Part shown: piece after piece, positions 36,174 through 44,173 of the stretch | Numbering within the stretch: position 1 is the stretch's first letter | Layout of the letters: each line of letters starts with the position of its first letter | Assembly (NCBI RefSeq): GCF_021590045.1 | Contig: NZ_CP062221.1 | Span: 3,100,001 to 3,164,000 of the forward strand | Origin: Cellulomonas palmilytica | GTDB taxonomy: Bacteria; Actinomycetota; Actinomycetes; Actinomycetales; Cellulomonadaceae | Direction of reading: 5' to 3' | DNA: 64,000 bases | The notes under the pieces: model-generated | Told to the model about the DNA's origin: nothing | Databases searched by the model: none | Seen by the model: the letters and a program-made list of their open reading frames with translations, nothing else | Program-made: the position numbers and the translations under genes

Positions 36174-36539
36174 TCAGCGCGTCCGCTCGTCGAGCAGGCG
36201 CGCCAGCACCGTGAGGTGGCTCAGCTCGACCTCGCGCGTCGCGGTCACCAGCGTCGTCGGCTCGTGGTCCACCAGCGCGGCCAGCCGCGCGAACGCGTCC
36301 GCCTGCTCCCCCTCGGCGAGCTCGGCCTCGTACCGGCGGGCGAACTCGTCGAACGCCTCCTCGCGGTGGCCGTACCAGTGCCGCAGCTCCGTGCTCGGCG
36401 CCGCGAGCGGCAGCCACTCGTCGATCCGCGGGTCGTCCTTGCGGATCCCGCGCGGCCACAGCCGGTCGACGAGGACGCGACGGCTCCCGTCGCCCTCGTC
36501 GTACACCCGCCCGACCTGCACCATGCCCACATCATGCAC
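36174..36539 (-). CDS. DUF488-family protein
   Basis: A 121-residue protein with the DUF488 signature VLVDRLWPRG near residue 22, then IDEWLPLAAPSTELRHWYGH, FARRYEAEL and TLVTATREVELSHLTVLARLL. The family is small and soluble with conserved Arg and His residues, and its biochemical role is not established. GGGAGGAAC lies before the ATG at 36539. A second in-frame ATG 15 bp later (MVQVGRVYD) is a reasonable alternative start. It is the first gene of a short operon with the ThrE-type exporter. Confidence 0.85.
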   Translation of the reverse strand: MHDVGMVQVGRVYDEGDGSRRVLVDRLWPRGIRKDDPRIDEWLPLAAPSTELRHWYGHREEAFDEFARRYEAELAEGEQADAFARLAALVDHEPTTLVTATREVELSHLTVLARLLDERTR

Positions 36540-36597
36540 GTTCCTCCCGACCCTGACCCGCCGAGCAGCGGCACCCGGTCGTCGTGCGCGCCGTCGC

Positions 36598-36603
36598 TAG
36601 CAT
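36598..36603 (+). promoter_or_regulatory. Leaderless -10 box for the small ATP-binding kinase gene
   Basis: TAGCAT, 7 bp before the GTG at 36611, with no ribosome binding site between. It supports the internal GTG over the more upstream one at 36584. Confidence 0.5.
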
Positions 36604-36610
36604 CGCGAGC

Positions 36611-37171
36611 GTGACCGCAGCCGACGTCGTCATCCTCACGGGGCCGCCCGGGGCCGGGAAGTCCACGACCGCACGCGCGCTCGCCGCGTCGTCCGACCGC
36701 GGCGTGCACCTGCACACCGACGACTTCTGGCACTGGATCGTCTCCGGCGCGATCCCGCCGTACCTGCCGGACGCCGACACCCAGAACCAGACCGTGCTGC
36801 GCGCCGTGCGGGGCACCGCGTTCGCGTACGCGCAGGGCGGGTACACGACCGTCGTCGACGGCATCGTCGGACCGTGGATGCTCCCCCACTTCACGTCGGT
36901 CCCCGCGAGCCCGCCGCTGCACTACGTCGTCCTGCGGCCCTCGCGCGACGAGACGTTGCGGCGTGCGCAGGCGCGGGTCGCGCCCGGCGCGCTCGTCGAC
37001 GCCGGTCCCGTGCTGGCGATGTGGGACCAGCTGGCCGACCTCGGCGAGCTGGAACGCCACGTCATCGACACGACCGGCCAGGACGCCGCACAGACGCTGG
37101 CCGCGGTACGCGCGGCCGTCGCCTCCGGCCGGTACGTCCTGCACCCGACCGACACGTCGCCCGAGGAGTGA
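36611..37171 (+). CDS. Small P-loop kinase-like ATP-binding protein
   Basis: A 186-residue P-loop protein beginning with the Walker A motif VVILTGPPGAGKSTTARALAA. Then come HLHTDDFWHWIVSG, GGYTTVVDGIVGPWMLPHF and YVVLRPSRDETLRRAQAR. These fit the AAA_33/chloramphenicol-phosphotransferase-like or gluconate-kinase-like small kinases, which phosphorylate a small molecule. The acceptor substrate is unknown. It stands alone, divergent from the DUF488 gene. Confidence 0.8.
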   Translation: MTAADVVILTGPPGAGKSTTARALAASSDRGVHLHTDDFWHWIVSGAIPPYLPDADTQNQTVLRAVRGTAFAYAQGGYTTVVDGIVGPWMLPHFTSVPASPPLHYVVLRPSRDETLRRAQARVAPGALVDAGPVLAMWDQLADLGELERHVIDTTGQDAAQTLAAVRAAVASGRYVLHPTDTSPEE

Positions 37172-37203
37172 CCGCGTCCCCACCGAGCGCGCACGTCCTG
37201 CAC

Positions 37204-37252
37204 CGAGTGCGCACGCCGGACGTGCGCACTCGCACCGGTACGTGCGCACTCG
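37204..37252. repeat. Inverted and direct copies of an 11-bp palindromic-half motif
   Basis: CGAGTGCGCAC (37204-37214) is the exact inverse of GTGCGCACTCG at 37222-37232, and GTGCGCACTCG recurs at 37242-37252, exactly 20 bp on. The first pair forms an 11-bp hairpin with a 7-nt loop, 32 bp after the kinase gene, which could be its terminator. The third copy does not fit a terminator and suggests a protein-binding array. Confidence 0.6.
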
Positions 37253-37330
37253 CGGGGAACGACCGTCCCGGCGGGGTTCCGGGTGGGGTGACGCCGGGCG
37301 GCGACGGGGCAAGACGAGGAGGAAGACGAC

Positions 37331-37362
37331 GAGAGCGGGTCGCCTTCCGGCGACCCGCTCTC
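37331..37362 (-). terminator. Terminator of the tRNA-Ala gene
   Basis: A perfect 14-bp stem GAGAGCGGGTCGCC / GGCGACCCGCTCTC with a 4-nt loop, reading GGAA on the transcribed strand. It lies 6 bp after the 3' end of the tRNA and is followed by a T/C-rich stretch. Confidence 0.85.
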
Positions 37363-37368
37363 GATCGG

Positions 37369-37441
37369 TGGAGCTGAGGGGACTCGAACCCCTGACCCCC
37401 TGCATGCCATGCAGGTGCGCTACCAGCTGCGCCACAGCCCC
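37369..37441 (-). tRNA. tRNA-Ala (anticodon GGC)
   Basis: A 73-nt tRNA. The acceptor arms GGGGCTG and CAGCTCC pair with one G-U. The anticodon stem CCTGC/GCAGG encloses the loop ATGGCAT with anticodon GGC, which reads GCC and GCU alanine codons. The T arm AGGGG/CCCCT encloses TTCGAGT. The D arm is GCGC/GCGC. CCA is not encoded in the gene. Confidence 0.97.
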
Positions 37442-37476
37442 TTGTGCAGTTGTCGTCCCCGTGGGGACGCTCGGAG

Positions 37477-37482
37477 AGTCTA
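37477..37482 (-). promoter_or_regulatory. Candidate -10 box of tRNA-Ala
   Basis: TAGACT on the minus strand, about 35 bp before the mature 5' end. A TTGGCG sequence lies 19 bp upstream as a weak -35. Confidence 0.4.
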
Positions 37483-37534
37483 GGCCGATGACAGGCCCTG
37501 ACGCCAATCGCCCCCGTGCGACGCGCGTCACGCG

Positions 37535-38230
37535 TCAGTCGGGGTCGCGGGTCGAGCCGCCCTCGTGCTCGTCGGTGCGGTCCGGGCCGGCGTTCCAGTC
37601 CGCGGAGGCGTCCGTCGGCCCGAGGTTGTAGCCGACCAGCCGCCAGGCGGGCAGGATGCCCGACGACGAGGGCACGAGCTCCGCCCAGTGCGCGTTGTGC
37701 ATGCCCGCGAGCGCGCGCCAGTCGGCCGGCAGGCCCATGAGCTCGGCGACCGCGGAGCTGATCGCCGCGCCGTGCGACACGACGACGAGGGTCTCCTCAC
37801 GCGCCATGCGCTGGGCGTGCTCGTCGATCGCTGCCGCCGTGCGCTTCGCGACCTGCAGGCGCGTCTCGGCACCGACGCGCTCCGGCTCCCCGCCGGAGCG
37901 CCAGAGCGCGAAGTCCTCGGGCCACCGCTCGGCGATCTCGGGGCCGCTCAGCCCCTCCCACTCGCCGAACGACCTCTCACGCACGCGCTCGTCGGTCTCG
38001 ACGTCGACGCCCGCCATGCGCGCGAGCGGGTCAGCGGTCTCCACGGCACGGCCGAGGTCGGACGAGACGATGCGCGTCGGGGTGTGCCGCACGAGCATCG
38101 CGGCCGCCGCGGTGCGAGCCTGCCAGCGGCCCACGTCGTCGAGCGGGATGTCCACCTGGCCCTGGAGCCGGGCGGTGGCGTTGAACGCGGTGCGGCCGTG
38201 CCGCCAGAGCAGCAGGCGGCCGACCGTCAC
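37535..38230 (-). CDS. Histidine phosphatase family protein
   Basis: A 231-residue member of the phosphoglycerate-mutase-like phosphatases. The catalytic RHG motif is LLLWRHGRTAFNATARLQG near residues 7-25. The second His is in VVVSHGAAISSAV, and SDLGRAVETA and ERSFGEWEGL complete the active site. The GTG start overlaps the rsfS stop by 4 bp (GTGA), a conserved arrangement in actinobacteria. The substrate is probably a small phosphate ester; in related operons it is annotated as a phosphoglycerate mutase family protein. The C-terminal 30 residues are Asp/Gly/Thr-rich and variable. Confidence 0.92.
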   Translation of the reverse strand: MTVGRLLLWRHGRTAFNATARLQGQVDIPLDDVGRWQARTAAAAMLVRHTPTRIVSSDLGRAVETADPLARMAGVDVETDERVRERSFGEWEGLSGPEIAERWPEDFALWRSGGEPERVGAETRLQVAKRTAAAIDEHAQRMAREETLVVVSHGAAISSAVAELMGLPADWRALAGMHNAHWAELVPSSSGILPAWRLVGYNLGPTDASADWNAGPDRTDEHEGGSTRDPD

Positions 38231-38619
38231 GCGTCGGCCTCGCTCCCGTCGCCACCCCGCGCGTCGGCGGGCAGCTCGATGAGCGGGCAGTCCTTCCACA
38301 GGCGCTCGAGCGCGTAGTACACGCGGTCCTCGGCGTGCTGCACGTGCACGACGACGTCACCGAAGTCGATGAGCACCCAGCGGCCCTGCGCCTTGCCCTC
38401 GCGGCGCACGGGCTTGGCGCCGAGCTTGAACAGCGACTCCTCGACGGCGTCGACGATCGCGCCGACCTGGCGCTCGTTCGTGCCGGACGCGATGAGGAAC
38501 ACGTCCGTGAGGACGAGCTGCTCGCTCACGTCGAGCGCGATGATCTCCTGCGCCTTGAGGTCGGACGCCGCGCGGGCGGCGGCGACGGCGAGCTCGACGG
38601 CACGTTCGGTGGCGGCCAC
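38227..38619 (-). CDS. rsfS: Ribosome silencing factor
   Basis: A 130-residue RsfS protein, which binds ribosomal protein L14 and blocks subunit joining when nutrients are low. Family segments are AARAASDLKAQEIIALDVSEQL, LTDVFLIASGTNERQVGAIVDAVE, REGKAQGRWVLIDFGDVVVHVQ and YYALERLWKDCP. AGGAG precedes the GTG start, which lies 23 bp after the stop codon of the membrane protein upstream. It belongs to the nadD operon. Confidence 0.95.
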   Translation of the reverse strand: MAATERAVELAVAAARAASDLKAQEIIALDVSEQLVLTDVFLIASGTNERQVGAIVDAVEESLFKLGAKPVRREGKAQGRWVLIDFGDVVVHVQHAEDRVYYALERLWKDCPLIELPADARGGDGSEADA

Positions 38620-38642
38620 TGGTCTCCTAGGTTCGGGGTGGG

Positions 38643-40196
38643 TCAGGCGCTGGGGCCGGCCCGGACGGCGGGCACCGTGACCACGGTGCTGCTCGAGGCG
38701 GTCGCCTCGTCGCTCGTCTTCGTGTACAGCAGGACGATGAGGAAGCCGAGGACGAACGCCACGACGGCGAGCACGATGAGGTGCAGCCAGGTGTAGGGGT
38801 GGCGCGGACGCTCCTCGTCCTCGTCCTCGTCGAGGTCGACGGCCTCGTGCTCGGTACCCGGGACGGGCGCGAACGGGCGACCGGACTCGGCGGGCGCGTC
38901 CTGGCCCCACGGCGTCGCGGCCGGCTCGGCATGCGGTGCGGGGTCGGAGGCGGCCGACGGCGTGGGGGTCCAGCCCGACGACGCCCCGGCGGGCGCCCAG
39001 CTCGACCCGGGAGCCGCCGCGGGGGCGGCTGCGGGCGCCGCGGCGGACGCGGCTGCCCCCGCGCCGAGACCGGTGACGCCGAAGCCCGTGACGCCGAAGC
39101 CGCTCGCGGGCGCCGACGGCGCGGGCTGTGCGGGCGCCGGGGCGGGCGAGGGCTGCGCGGGCGCGGGCTGGGCGGGCGCGGAGCGAGCGGTCCGCGGGGC
39201 CGGGGTGCCCGAGGCGTCCGGACGGGTCACGGGCGCCTGCGCGCCGGCGGTCGTCGGCGCCCACCCCGTGCCCTGCGCGGACGACGGTGACCACGAGGGT
39301 GCGGACGCCGGGGCGGGCGCGGCGGGCTGCTGCGGGACGGCCGGGGCGGGGTACGCGGACGGCTGCGCGGGTGCCGCGGACGAGGGCTGCGCGTACGACG
39401 GCGACGCGGGCGCCTCCGGACGGCCGCCGGTCCACGCGGACGAACGGGCGGCCGGGACGACGGGCTGCGCCGGTCGCGGCTGGGCGGAGCCCGAGTGCGG
39501 GCCCGTCTGTGTGCCCGGCTGTGTGCCCGGCTGCGGGCCGCGCGGTGCGGCACCCGGCTGGGCGGTCGGAGCCGCGGCGGCGGGCTGCGGTGACGCGCCC
39601 CACGCGGGGCCGGGTGCCGGCGCGGGGGCCGACGTGGGCCGCGGCGCGCTCGGCGGCACGGCGACCGAGCGCGAGCTCGTCGGGTCGAGCATGGTGTCGC
39701 GCACCGACGAGCGGCGGGGACGCTCGACGGGAGCGGGGGCCGGCGCGGGCGACGGCCCGGCACCGGGGCCGGCGGTCGGCGCACCCGGCGCGGGCATCGG
39801 GCTGCCGACCGGGCGCGCGGAGGACTGCGGACCGGCCGAGGAGGTCGGGCGGGGCGCTGCGGGACCGGCGGGCTGCTGCGGGGCCCACGCGGGAGCGGCT
39901 GCGGGCCGCGCGGACGAGCGCTGCGGCGCGACGGGGGCGGGCGCAGGCGCGGCGGGCGCCGCGGCCGTCGGGTACCCGCCCTGCGCGCCGGGCCAGCCGG
40001 GCGCGGTCGGGTTCTGCTGGGCCGGGGCGTCGAACGACTCGCTCTGCACGCGTCGGGCACGACGCGACCCCGGGGCGGGCGTGCCGCCCGGTGCCGCGGC
40101 CGACGCCTGACCGGCGTCCGGCGTCTCGGGCGTCCCGGCGACGTCGTCGCTCCGGTGCAGGTCACGGCGCCGCGGCCGTGCTCCTGGTTCCGTCAT
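38643..40196 (-). CDS. Ala/Pro-rich single-pass membrane protein of the nadD operon
   Basis: A 517-residue protein. About 430 residues are low-complexity Ala, Pro, Gly, Ser and Gln with scattered Trp, such as repeated SWAP and GWTP motifs. Near the C-terminus there is an acidic patch ([11 protein letters not shown]) and one membrane helix ([19 protein letters not shown]), so the long repeat region is probably cytoplasmic and disordered. Similar proteins occupy this place between nadD and rsfS in related actinobacteria. The ATG overlaps the nadD stop by 4 bp. Function unknown. Confidence 0.8.
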   Translation of the reverse strand: MTEPGARPRRRDLHRSDDVAGTPETPDAGQASAAAPGGTPAPGSRRARRVQSESFDAPAQQNPTAPGWPGAQGGYPTAAAPAAPAPAPVAPQRSSARPAAAPAWAPQQPAGPAAPRPTSSAGPQSSARPVGSPMPAPGAPTAGPGAGPSPAPAPAPVERPRRSSVRDTMLDPTSSRSVAVPPSAPRPTSAPAPAPGPAWGASPQPAAAAPTAQPGAAPRGPQPGTQPGTQTGPHSGSAQPRPAQPVVPAARSSAWTGGRPEAPASPSYAQPSSAAPAQPSAYPAPAVPQQPAAPAPASAPSWSPSSAQGTGWAPTTAGAQAPVTRPDASGTPAPRTARSAPAQPAPAQPSPAPAPAQPAPSAPASGFGVTGFGVTGLGAGAAASAAAPAAAPAAAPGSSWAPAGASSGWTPTPSAASDPAPHAEPAATPWGQDAPAESGRPFAPVPGTEHEAVDLDEDEDEERPRHPYTWLHLIVLAVVAFVLGFLIVLLYTKTSDEATASSSTVVTVPAVRAGPSA

Positions 40197-40780
40197 GACA
40201 AACCTCGATACAGCTGGTGCTTCGCGATGTACTGGACCACCCCGTCGGGGACGAGGTACCAGACCGGCTGGCCGGCCCGTTCCCGGGCGCGCACGTCGGT
40301 GGAGGAGATCGCCAGCGCCGGGATCTCCATGACGTGCACCCGGTCCACCGGCAGTCCCTCGACCGAGAGCGTGTGCCCCGGACGTGTGACGGCCACGAAC
40401 TGCGCCATCGAGAACAGCTCCTGCGCATCCTTCCACGTCAGGATCTGCGCGACGGCGTCGGCACCGGTGATGAAGAACAACTCGGCATCGGGCCGAGCCG
40501 CCTTGAGGTCGCGCAGGGTGTCCACGGTGAACGTCACACCGCCGCGGTCGATGTCGACGCGGCTGACCGTGAACCTCGGGTTGGAGGCCGTGGCGATCAC
40601 GGTCATCAGGTAGCGGTGCTCGGCGGGCGTGACGTCCTGGTCCTGCTTGAACGAGGGCGTGCCGGTGGGCACGAACACGACCTCGTCGAGGCCGAACCTC
40701 GCGGCGACCTCGCTCGCCGCGACCAGGTGTCCGTGGTGGACGGGGTCGAACGTCCCGCCCATCACCCCCAGTCGCGTCAC
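40193..40780 (-). CDS. nadD: Nicotinate-nucleotide adenylyltransferase
   Basis: A 195-residue enzyme that adenylylates nicotinate mononucleotide in NAD synthesis. The nucleotidyltransferase signature is [15 protein letters not shown], with the catalytic Hx[32 protein letters not shown], and the ISSTDVRAR signature near the C-terminus complete the call. I chose the GTG at 40780, giving the usual [12 protein letters not shown] start. A GTG 15 bp upstream is an alternative. A conserved small membrane protein gene lies immediately upstream. Confidence 0.95.
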   Translation of the reverse strand: MTRLGVMGGTFDPVHHGHLVAASEVAARFGLDEVVFVPTGTPSFKQDQDVTPAEHRYLMTVIATASNPRFTVSRVDIDRGGVTFTVDTLRDLKAARPDAELFFITGADAVAQILTWKDAQELFSMAQFVAVTRPGHTLSVEGLPVDRVHVMEIPALAISSTDVRARERAGQPVWYLVPDGVVQYIAKHQLYRGLS

Positions 40781-40799
40781 CGGGCGTACGTGCACGCGA

Positions 40800-40955
40800 T
40801 CAGTGGCGCGTGCCGACGAGACGGAAGGCGTAGGTGAACAGCAGCGCGGCGACGAGCCCCACGAACGCACCGACGCCGAAGACGACCGGCGGGAACGGCA
40901 GCTCGTTCGTCTTCTCGGCGGCTTCCCCAGCGGCGGCGATCAAGGCGGCGTGCAC
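40800..40955 (-). CDS. Small conserved membrane protein
   Basis: A 51-residue protein with one C-terminal membrane helix ([21 protein letters not shown]) after the conserved [12 protein letters not shown] segment, ending in a basic tail. Proteins of this type commonly precede nadD in actinobacteria. The GTG start is fixed by GGAGG 5-7 bp upstream. Longer in-frame starts to 41063 lack that signal. Function unknown. Confidence 0.75.
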   Translation of the reverse strand: MHAALIAAAGEAAEKTNELPFPPVVFGVGAFVGLVAALLFTYAFRLVGTRH

Positions 40956-41088
40956 GGCAGTCCTCCGGTGCTCGAGTGGTGGTGCTCTGACCATCGCCTC
41001 CCCCCGGGAGACGAGCGGTGACGATTGTCGCACGTCCCCGGCCGCGAGCGGGGGTCCGCACACGGCGTGGGACCCCGCCCGCGGGAGG

Positions 41089-41511
41089 TCAGGCGGTCCC
41101 GGTCGCGCGCTCGACGGGCAGGCCCGCCTCGGCCCACGCGGGCGCGCCGCCCTCGACGTGCACGACGTCGGTGTACCCCTTGGCGCGCAGGGCGGCGGCG
41201 ACGGGTCCCGAGCCGCGGACCGAGCCGCACACGACGACGATCGGCGTGTCGAGCGACACGACGGGCTCGAGCCGGGCCGCGGCGGCGAGGTCGAACGTCT
41301 CGTCCACGCGGTACCGGTCGACCACGTGCGCGCCCGGGATGCTGCCGGTCGTGGCGCGCCCCGCGTCCGAGCGGACGTCGACGAGCACGGCGCCCTCGGC
41401 GAGGCGCTGCGCGGCGGTCTGTGGCGCGACGAGCGGCGCGAGCGCGCCCGCGTCCTCGAGCGAGAGGTCGACGGCGGGTGCGGTCGAGGGCGTGGTGGCC
41501 TGGTCGGTCAT
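41089..41511 (-). CDS. Rhodanese-like sulfurtransferase domain protein
   Basis: A 140-residue single-domain rhodanese. The active-site loop VVVCGSVRGSG carries the Cys that holds the persulfide sulfur. EGAVLVDVRSDAGRATTGSIPGAHVVDRY and GYTDVVHVEGGAPAWAEAGLPV are the flanking family motifs. Its location at the end of the nitroreductase-MFS operon suggests a role in handling sulfane sulfur or sulfite released from organosulfur compounds (inference). A strong GAAGGAGG precedes the ATG, which lies 10 bp after the MFS stop codon. Confidence 0.9.
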   Translation of the reverse strand: MTDQATTPSTAPAVDLSLEDAGALAPLVAPQTAAQRLAEGAVLVDVRSDAGRATTGSIPGAHVVDRYRVDETFDLAAAARLEPVVSLDTPIVVVCGSVRGSGPVAAALRAKGYTDVVHVEGGAPAWAEAGLPVERATGTA

Positions 41512-41521
41512 GGTGCCTCCT

Positions 41522-43150
41522 TCAGTGCGGCACCGGGACCTGGCGGCCCCGGCTGTTCTCGGTCGTGGGTCCTGTGGTGGGTTCCGTGGTGGGTTCTGTG
41601 GTGAGGTCGGTGGCGGGTTCTGTGGCGGGTCCTGCGGGCTCGAGCACGACGAGGCGGCCGGCACGACGACGTGCGCGCGAGTCGACCGCGGAGGCGAGCG
41701 CGGACAGCGCGGTCATGGCGGCGCACACGACGAGTCCCGTCGCGGCGGCGCGCCCGTCCGCCCCGGGCCCGGCGGTGGGATCCGACCCGGAGACGACGAC
41801 ACCGCCCAGCAGCGCGAGCGCGAGCACCGCGCTGACGCGCTGCAGGACCTGCAAGAAGCCCGCGGCAAGCCCGGCGGCGTCGGGTGGGACGGCCTCGAGC
41901 GTGAACGCCTGGTTGGGGGCGTGCACCAGCCCGGTCCCCACTCCCCCGACCACCTGCACGGCGACGAGCCCGGGCACGACGAGGTGCGCGGGAGCGCCCG
42001 CGACGAGCGCGGCGGACGCGGCCGTCGACCCGGCGACGAGCAGGAGCGCGACGGTCACGGCGCGTCGCCCGAACCGTCCCGCGACGCGCCACGCGACGGT
42101 CGAGACCACGGCCCCGACGACCGCGCCGGGTGTCCCGACGAGCCCCGCCCGCCACGCGGGCATGCCGAGCCCTTCCTGCAGGTGCAGGACGAGCACGAGC
42201 GTCGAGCCGAGCGACGCACCGAACACGAGCGTGGCGACCGCGGTGCCGAGCACGAACGACCGGGACGCGAGCAGCGCCGGCAGCAGGAGGGGCAGCCCGC
42301 CGCGGCGGGCGTGGTGCCGCTCCCAGACGACGAGCGCGGCGCCCGCGAGCACGGGGGCTCCCCACGTCCAGCCCGGGGTGCTGGTGCCGCCGGTCACGGC
42401 GACCGCCGGCACGAGCAGCGCGAGCACGGTCAGACCGAGCAGCGCGACGCCCACCGGGTCGACGTCGGGGCGCCGCCCGGGACGCGCGACGCGCGGCAGC
42501 CAGCGGCGGCCGAGCAGCGCGGCCGCGAGGCCGAACGGCACGTTGAGCAGGACGACCCAGCGCCACGGGGCCGCTCCCCCGGCGGCCTCGAGCACGAGCC
42601 CGCCGACGAGCGGCGCGAGGATCCCCGCGAGGGCCGCGACGCTCACGTAAGCGCCGAGCGCGCGCGTGCGGCGCGCGCCCGTGAAGTGGTCCTGCAGGAG
42701 CCCGAGCACCTGGGGGTTGGCGACCCCGGCGGCGACGCCCTGCAGGAACCGGCACGCGACCGCCACGTCGGCGGTCGTCGCGGTCGCGGCCGCGACGCTC
42801 AGCAGCGAGAACACCGCGACGCCGCCGACGAGCAGCCCGCGTCGCCCGCGCACGTCGCCGAGCCGGCCGGCGGGGACGAGCGCGAGCGCGAACCCCAGGG
42901 AGTACGCGGCGACGAGCCACTGGACCTGCCCGGTCGAGGCCTCGAGGGACGCGCGCAGCGACGGCACCGCGACGGTGACGACGGCCTGGTCGGTGAGCGT
43001 CGCGAAGCCGACCGCGAGGCACACGAGCGTCACGCGCGTCTCGGTCGCGCGCCACGCGGGCGCCGACCGCGGGGGTCCCGCGGCGGTCGTCGGGGAGGTC
43101 GTCGGGGCGGTCGTCAGGGAGGTCGCCGGGGAGGTCGCAGCCGAGGTCAC
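41522..43150 (-). CDS. MFS transporter of the DHA2 (EmrB/QacA) type
   Basis: A 542-residue transporter with about 14 membrane helices. The loop 2-3 motif is GRLGDVRGRRGLLVGG, and helix 5 carries the antiporter motif GPxxGG-like ILAPLVGGLVLEA. The N-terminus (TSPATSLTTAPTTSPTT) and the C-terminus (TEPATDLTTEPTTEPTTG) are tetrapeptide repeats encoded by 12-bp tandem units. This type normally exports toxic organic compounds by proton antiport. In this island it may export an organosulfur substrate or a breakdown product. The GTG overlaps the nitroreductase stop by 4 bp. Confidence 0.92.
   Translation of the reverse strand: MTSAATSPATSLTTAPTTSPTTAAGPPRSAPAWRATETRVTLVCLAVGFATLTDQAVVTVAVPSLRASLEASTGQVQWLVAAYSLGFALALVPAGRLGDVRGRRGLLVGGVAVFSLLSVAAATATTADVAVACRFLQGVAAGVANPQVLGLLQDHFTGARRTRALGAYVSVAALAGILAPLVGGLVLEAAGGAAPWRWVVLLNVPFGLAAALLGRRWLPRVARPGRRPDVDPVGVALLGLTVLALLVPAVAVTGGTSTPGWTWGAPVLAGAALVVWERHHARRGGLPLLLPALLASRSFVLGTAVATLVFGASLGSTLVLVLHLQEGLGMPAWRAGLVGTPGAVVGAVVSTVAWRVAGRFGRRAVTVALLLVAGSTAASAALVAGAPAHLVVPGLVAVQVVGGVGTGLVHAPNQAFTLEAVPPDAAGLAAGFLQVLQRVSAVLALALLGGVVVSGSDPTAGPGADGRAAATGLVVCAAMTALSALASAVDSRARRRAGRLVVLEPAGPATEPATDLTTEPTTEPTTGPTTENSRGRQVPVPH
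41565..41636. repeat. Six 12-bp tandem repeats in the MFS gene 3' end
   Basis: Six consecutive 12-bp units like GTGGGTTCTGTG encode a Thr/Glu/Pro/Thr tetrapeptide repeat tail on the minus strand. The array is in frame, so copy-number change would alter tail length only. Confidence 0.85.
43086..43145. repeat. Five 12-bp tandem repeats in the MFS gene 5' end
   Basis: Five 12-bp units like GTCGTCGGGGAG encode a Thr/Ser/Pro/Ala tetrapeptide repeat before the first membrane helix. The unit differs from the one at the 3' end of the same gene but has the same 12-bp period. Confidence 0.85.
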
Positions 43151-44019
43151 CGCAGCCCGAGGCCCGCCTGCCGCAGCGCCTGCGCGAGCCGCTCCCGCCC
43201 GTTGAGCGCGCGCGGGCTCGCGAACCGCGCGAGGAGCCGCTCGGTCCACGAGTGCCGCAGCCCCTGCGCGCGGTAGTACTCGCCGATCCGGTCCTCGTAG
43301 GCGGCCACGGCGTCGAGCTGGTGCGCCAGGTCGTACGTCTCGTGGTGCAGCACGGCCTCCTGCGGGAGCCGCGGCTTGACGCCCGCCTGCTCGCTCGGGT
43401 CGGGGTGCCCGACGACGAGCCCGAACGCCGGGAACACGTGCGCGGGCAGCCCGAGCACCTCGGCCACGTCCTCGGGCCGGTTGCGCAGCGCGCCGATGTA
43501 CACGGTGCCGAGGCCGAGCGACTCCGCGGCGAGGGTCGCGTTCTGGGCCGCGAGCGCGGCGTCGACGAACCCGACGACGGTCGACTCGAGGAACTCGGCC
43601 GCCTCGGTGGGCGCGCCGTGCCGGTCGGCGACGACGTGCGCGCGCCCCAGGTCGACGAGCCACACGAGCAGCACGGGCGCCTGGACGACGTGCTCCTGGT
43701 CGCCCGCGAGGTGCGCGAGCCGGGCCCGGCGCTGCGGGTCACGGACCGCGACGACGCTCCACAGCTGCAGGTTCGAGCTGGTCGCGGCGGACTGCGCCGC
43801 GGCGACGAGCGTCGCGACGACCTCGTCGGGCACGTCGTCGGGCAGGTACCGGCGCACGGAGCGGTGCGCGAGCTGTCGGCGCACGACCGCGGAGTCGACG
43901 AGCGGGCCGTGCGGCGCCGCGGCGCCGCCGTACCGCGCGTGCCGCAGCTCGTCGAGGGGTGCGGCGTCGTCGGGTGCGGGCTGGGCGGTGGGCTGTTCCA
44001 CGACGACGTCGACGGACAC
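43147..44019 (-). CDS. Nitroreductase-family FMN oxidoreductase (NfsA/FRP-like)
   Basis: A 290-residue flavoprotein. Family segments are HRSVRRYLPDDVP near residue 52, AAAQSAATSSNLQLWSVVAV (FMN binding), AALAAQNATLAAESLGLGTVYIGALRNRPEDVAEVLGLP and FPAFGLVVGHPDP. The 290-residue length and the C-terminal YDLAHQLDAVAAYEDRIGEYYR helix region fit the FRP/NfsA type, several of which reduce free FMN. In this island it could supply FMNH2 to the LLM monooxygenases (inference). The GTG follows AAGGAG and opens the nitroreductase-MFS-rhodanese operon. Confidence 0.88.
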   Translation of the reverse strand: MSVDVVVEQPTAQPAPDDAAPLDELRHARYGGAAAPHGPLVDSAVVRRQLAHRSVRRYLPDDVPDEVVATLVAAAQSAATSSNLQLWSVVAVRDPQRRARLAHLAGDQEHVVQAPVLLVWLVDLGRAHVVADRHGAPTEAAEFLESTVVGFVDAALAAQNATLAAESLGLGTVYIGALRNRPEDVAEVLGLPAHVFPAFGLVVGHPDPSEQAGVKPRLPQEAVLHHETYDLAHQLDAVAAYEDRIGEYYRAQGLRHSWTERLLARFASPRALNGRERLAQALRQAGLGLR

Positions 44020-44069
44020 GGTGCGCTCCTTCTCCCGCCGCCCGCGGGTGCGGGCGCTGCTGCGGATCG

Positions 44070-44132
44070 ACCCGGGCGCGAGCCGCTCTCGTCGCGGCCG
44101 CCCGCCCCGCCTGCCGGGACAGACGGCGGGGC
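44070..44132 (-). ncRNA. Leader RNA element resembling the P2/pseudoknot part of the SAM riboswitch at 45651
   Basis: The hairpin at 44104-44132 has the same length (29 nt) as the P2 hairpin of the SAM riboswitch and matches it at 23 positions. Four of the six differences form two compensated stem pairs (U-A to C-G). Twenty-eight nt after it, a CCGGG sequence (44071-44075) can pair with the CCCGG loop, mirroring the pseudoknot, and one pseudoknot pair is also compensated. The conserved GCAACC and GGUGC core is not present and there is no convincing P1. It sits in the leader of the nitroreductase operon. Function unproven. Confidence 0.4.
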
Positions 44133-44144
44133 TCGTGGGGCGCG

Positions 44145-44173
44145 AGGTTCGTCCGTCCCGGGAGGTGGGTCAA
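44145..44173 (-). promoter_or_regulatory. Promoter of the nitroreductase-MFS-rhodanese operon
   Basis: TTGACC (44168-44173) and GAACCT (44145-44150) on the minus strand with a 17-bp spacer. The predicted transcription start is near 44138, just before the riboswitch-like hairpin. Confidence 0.5.
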
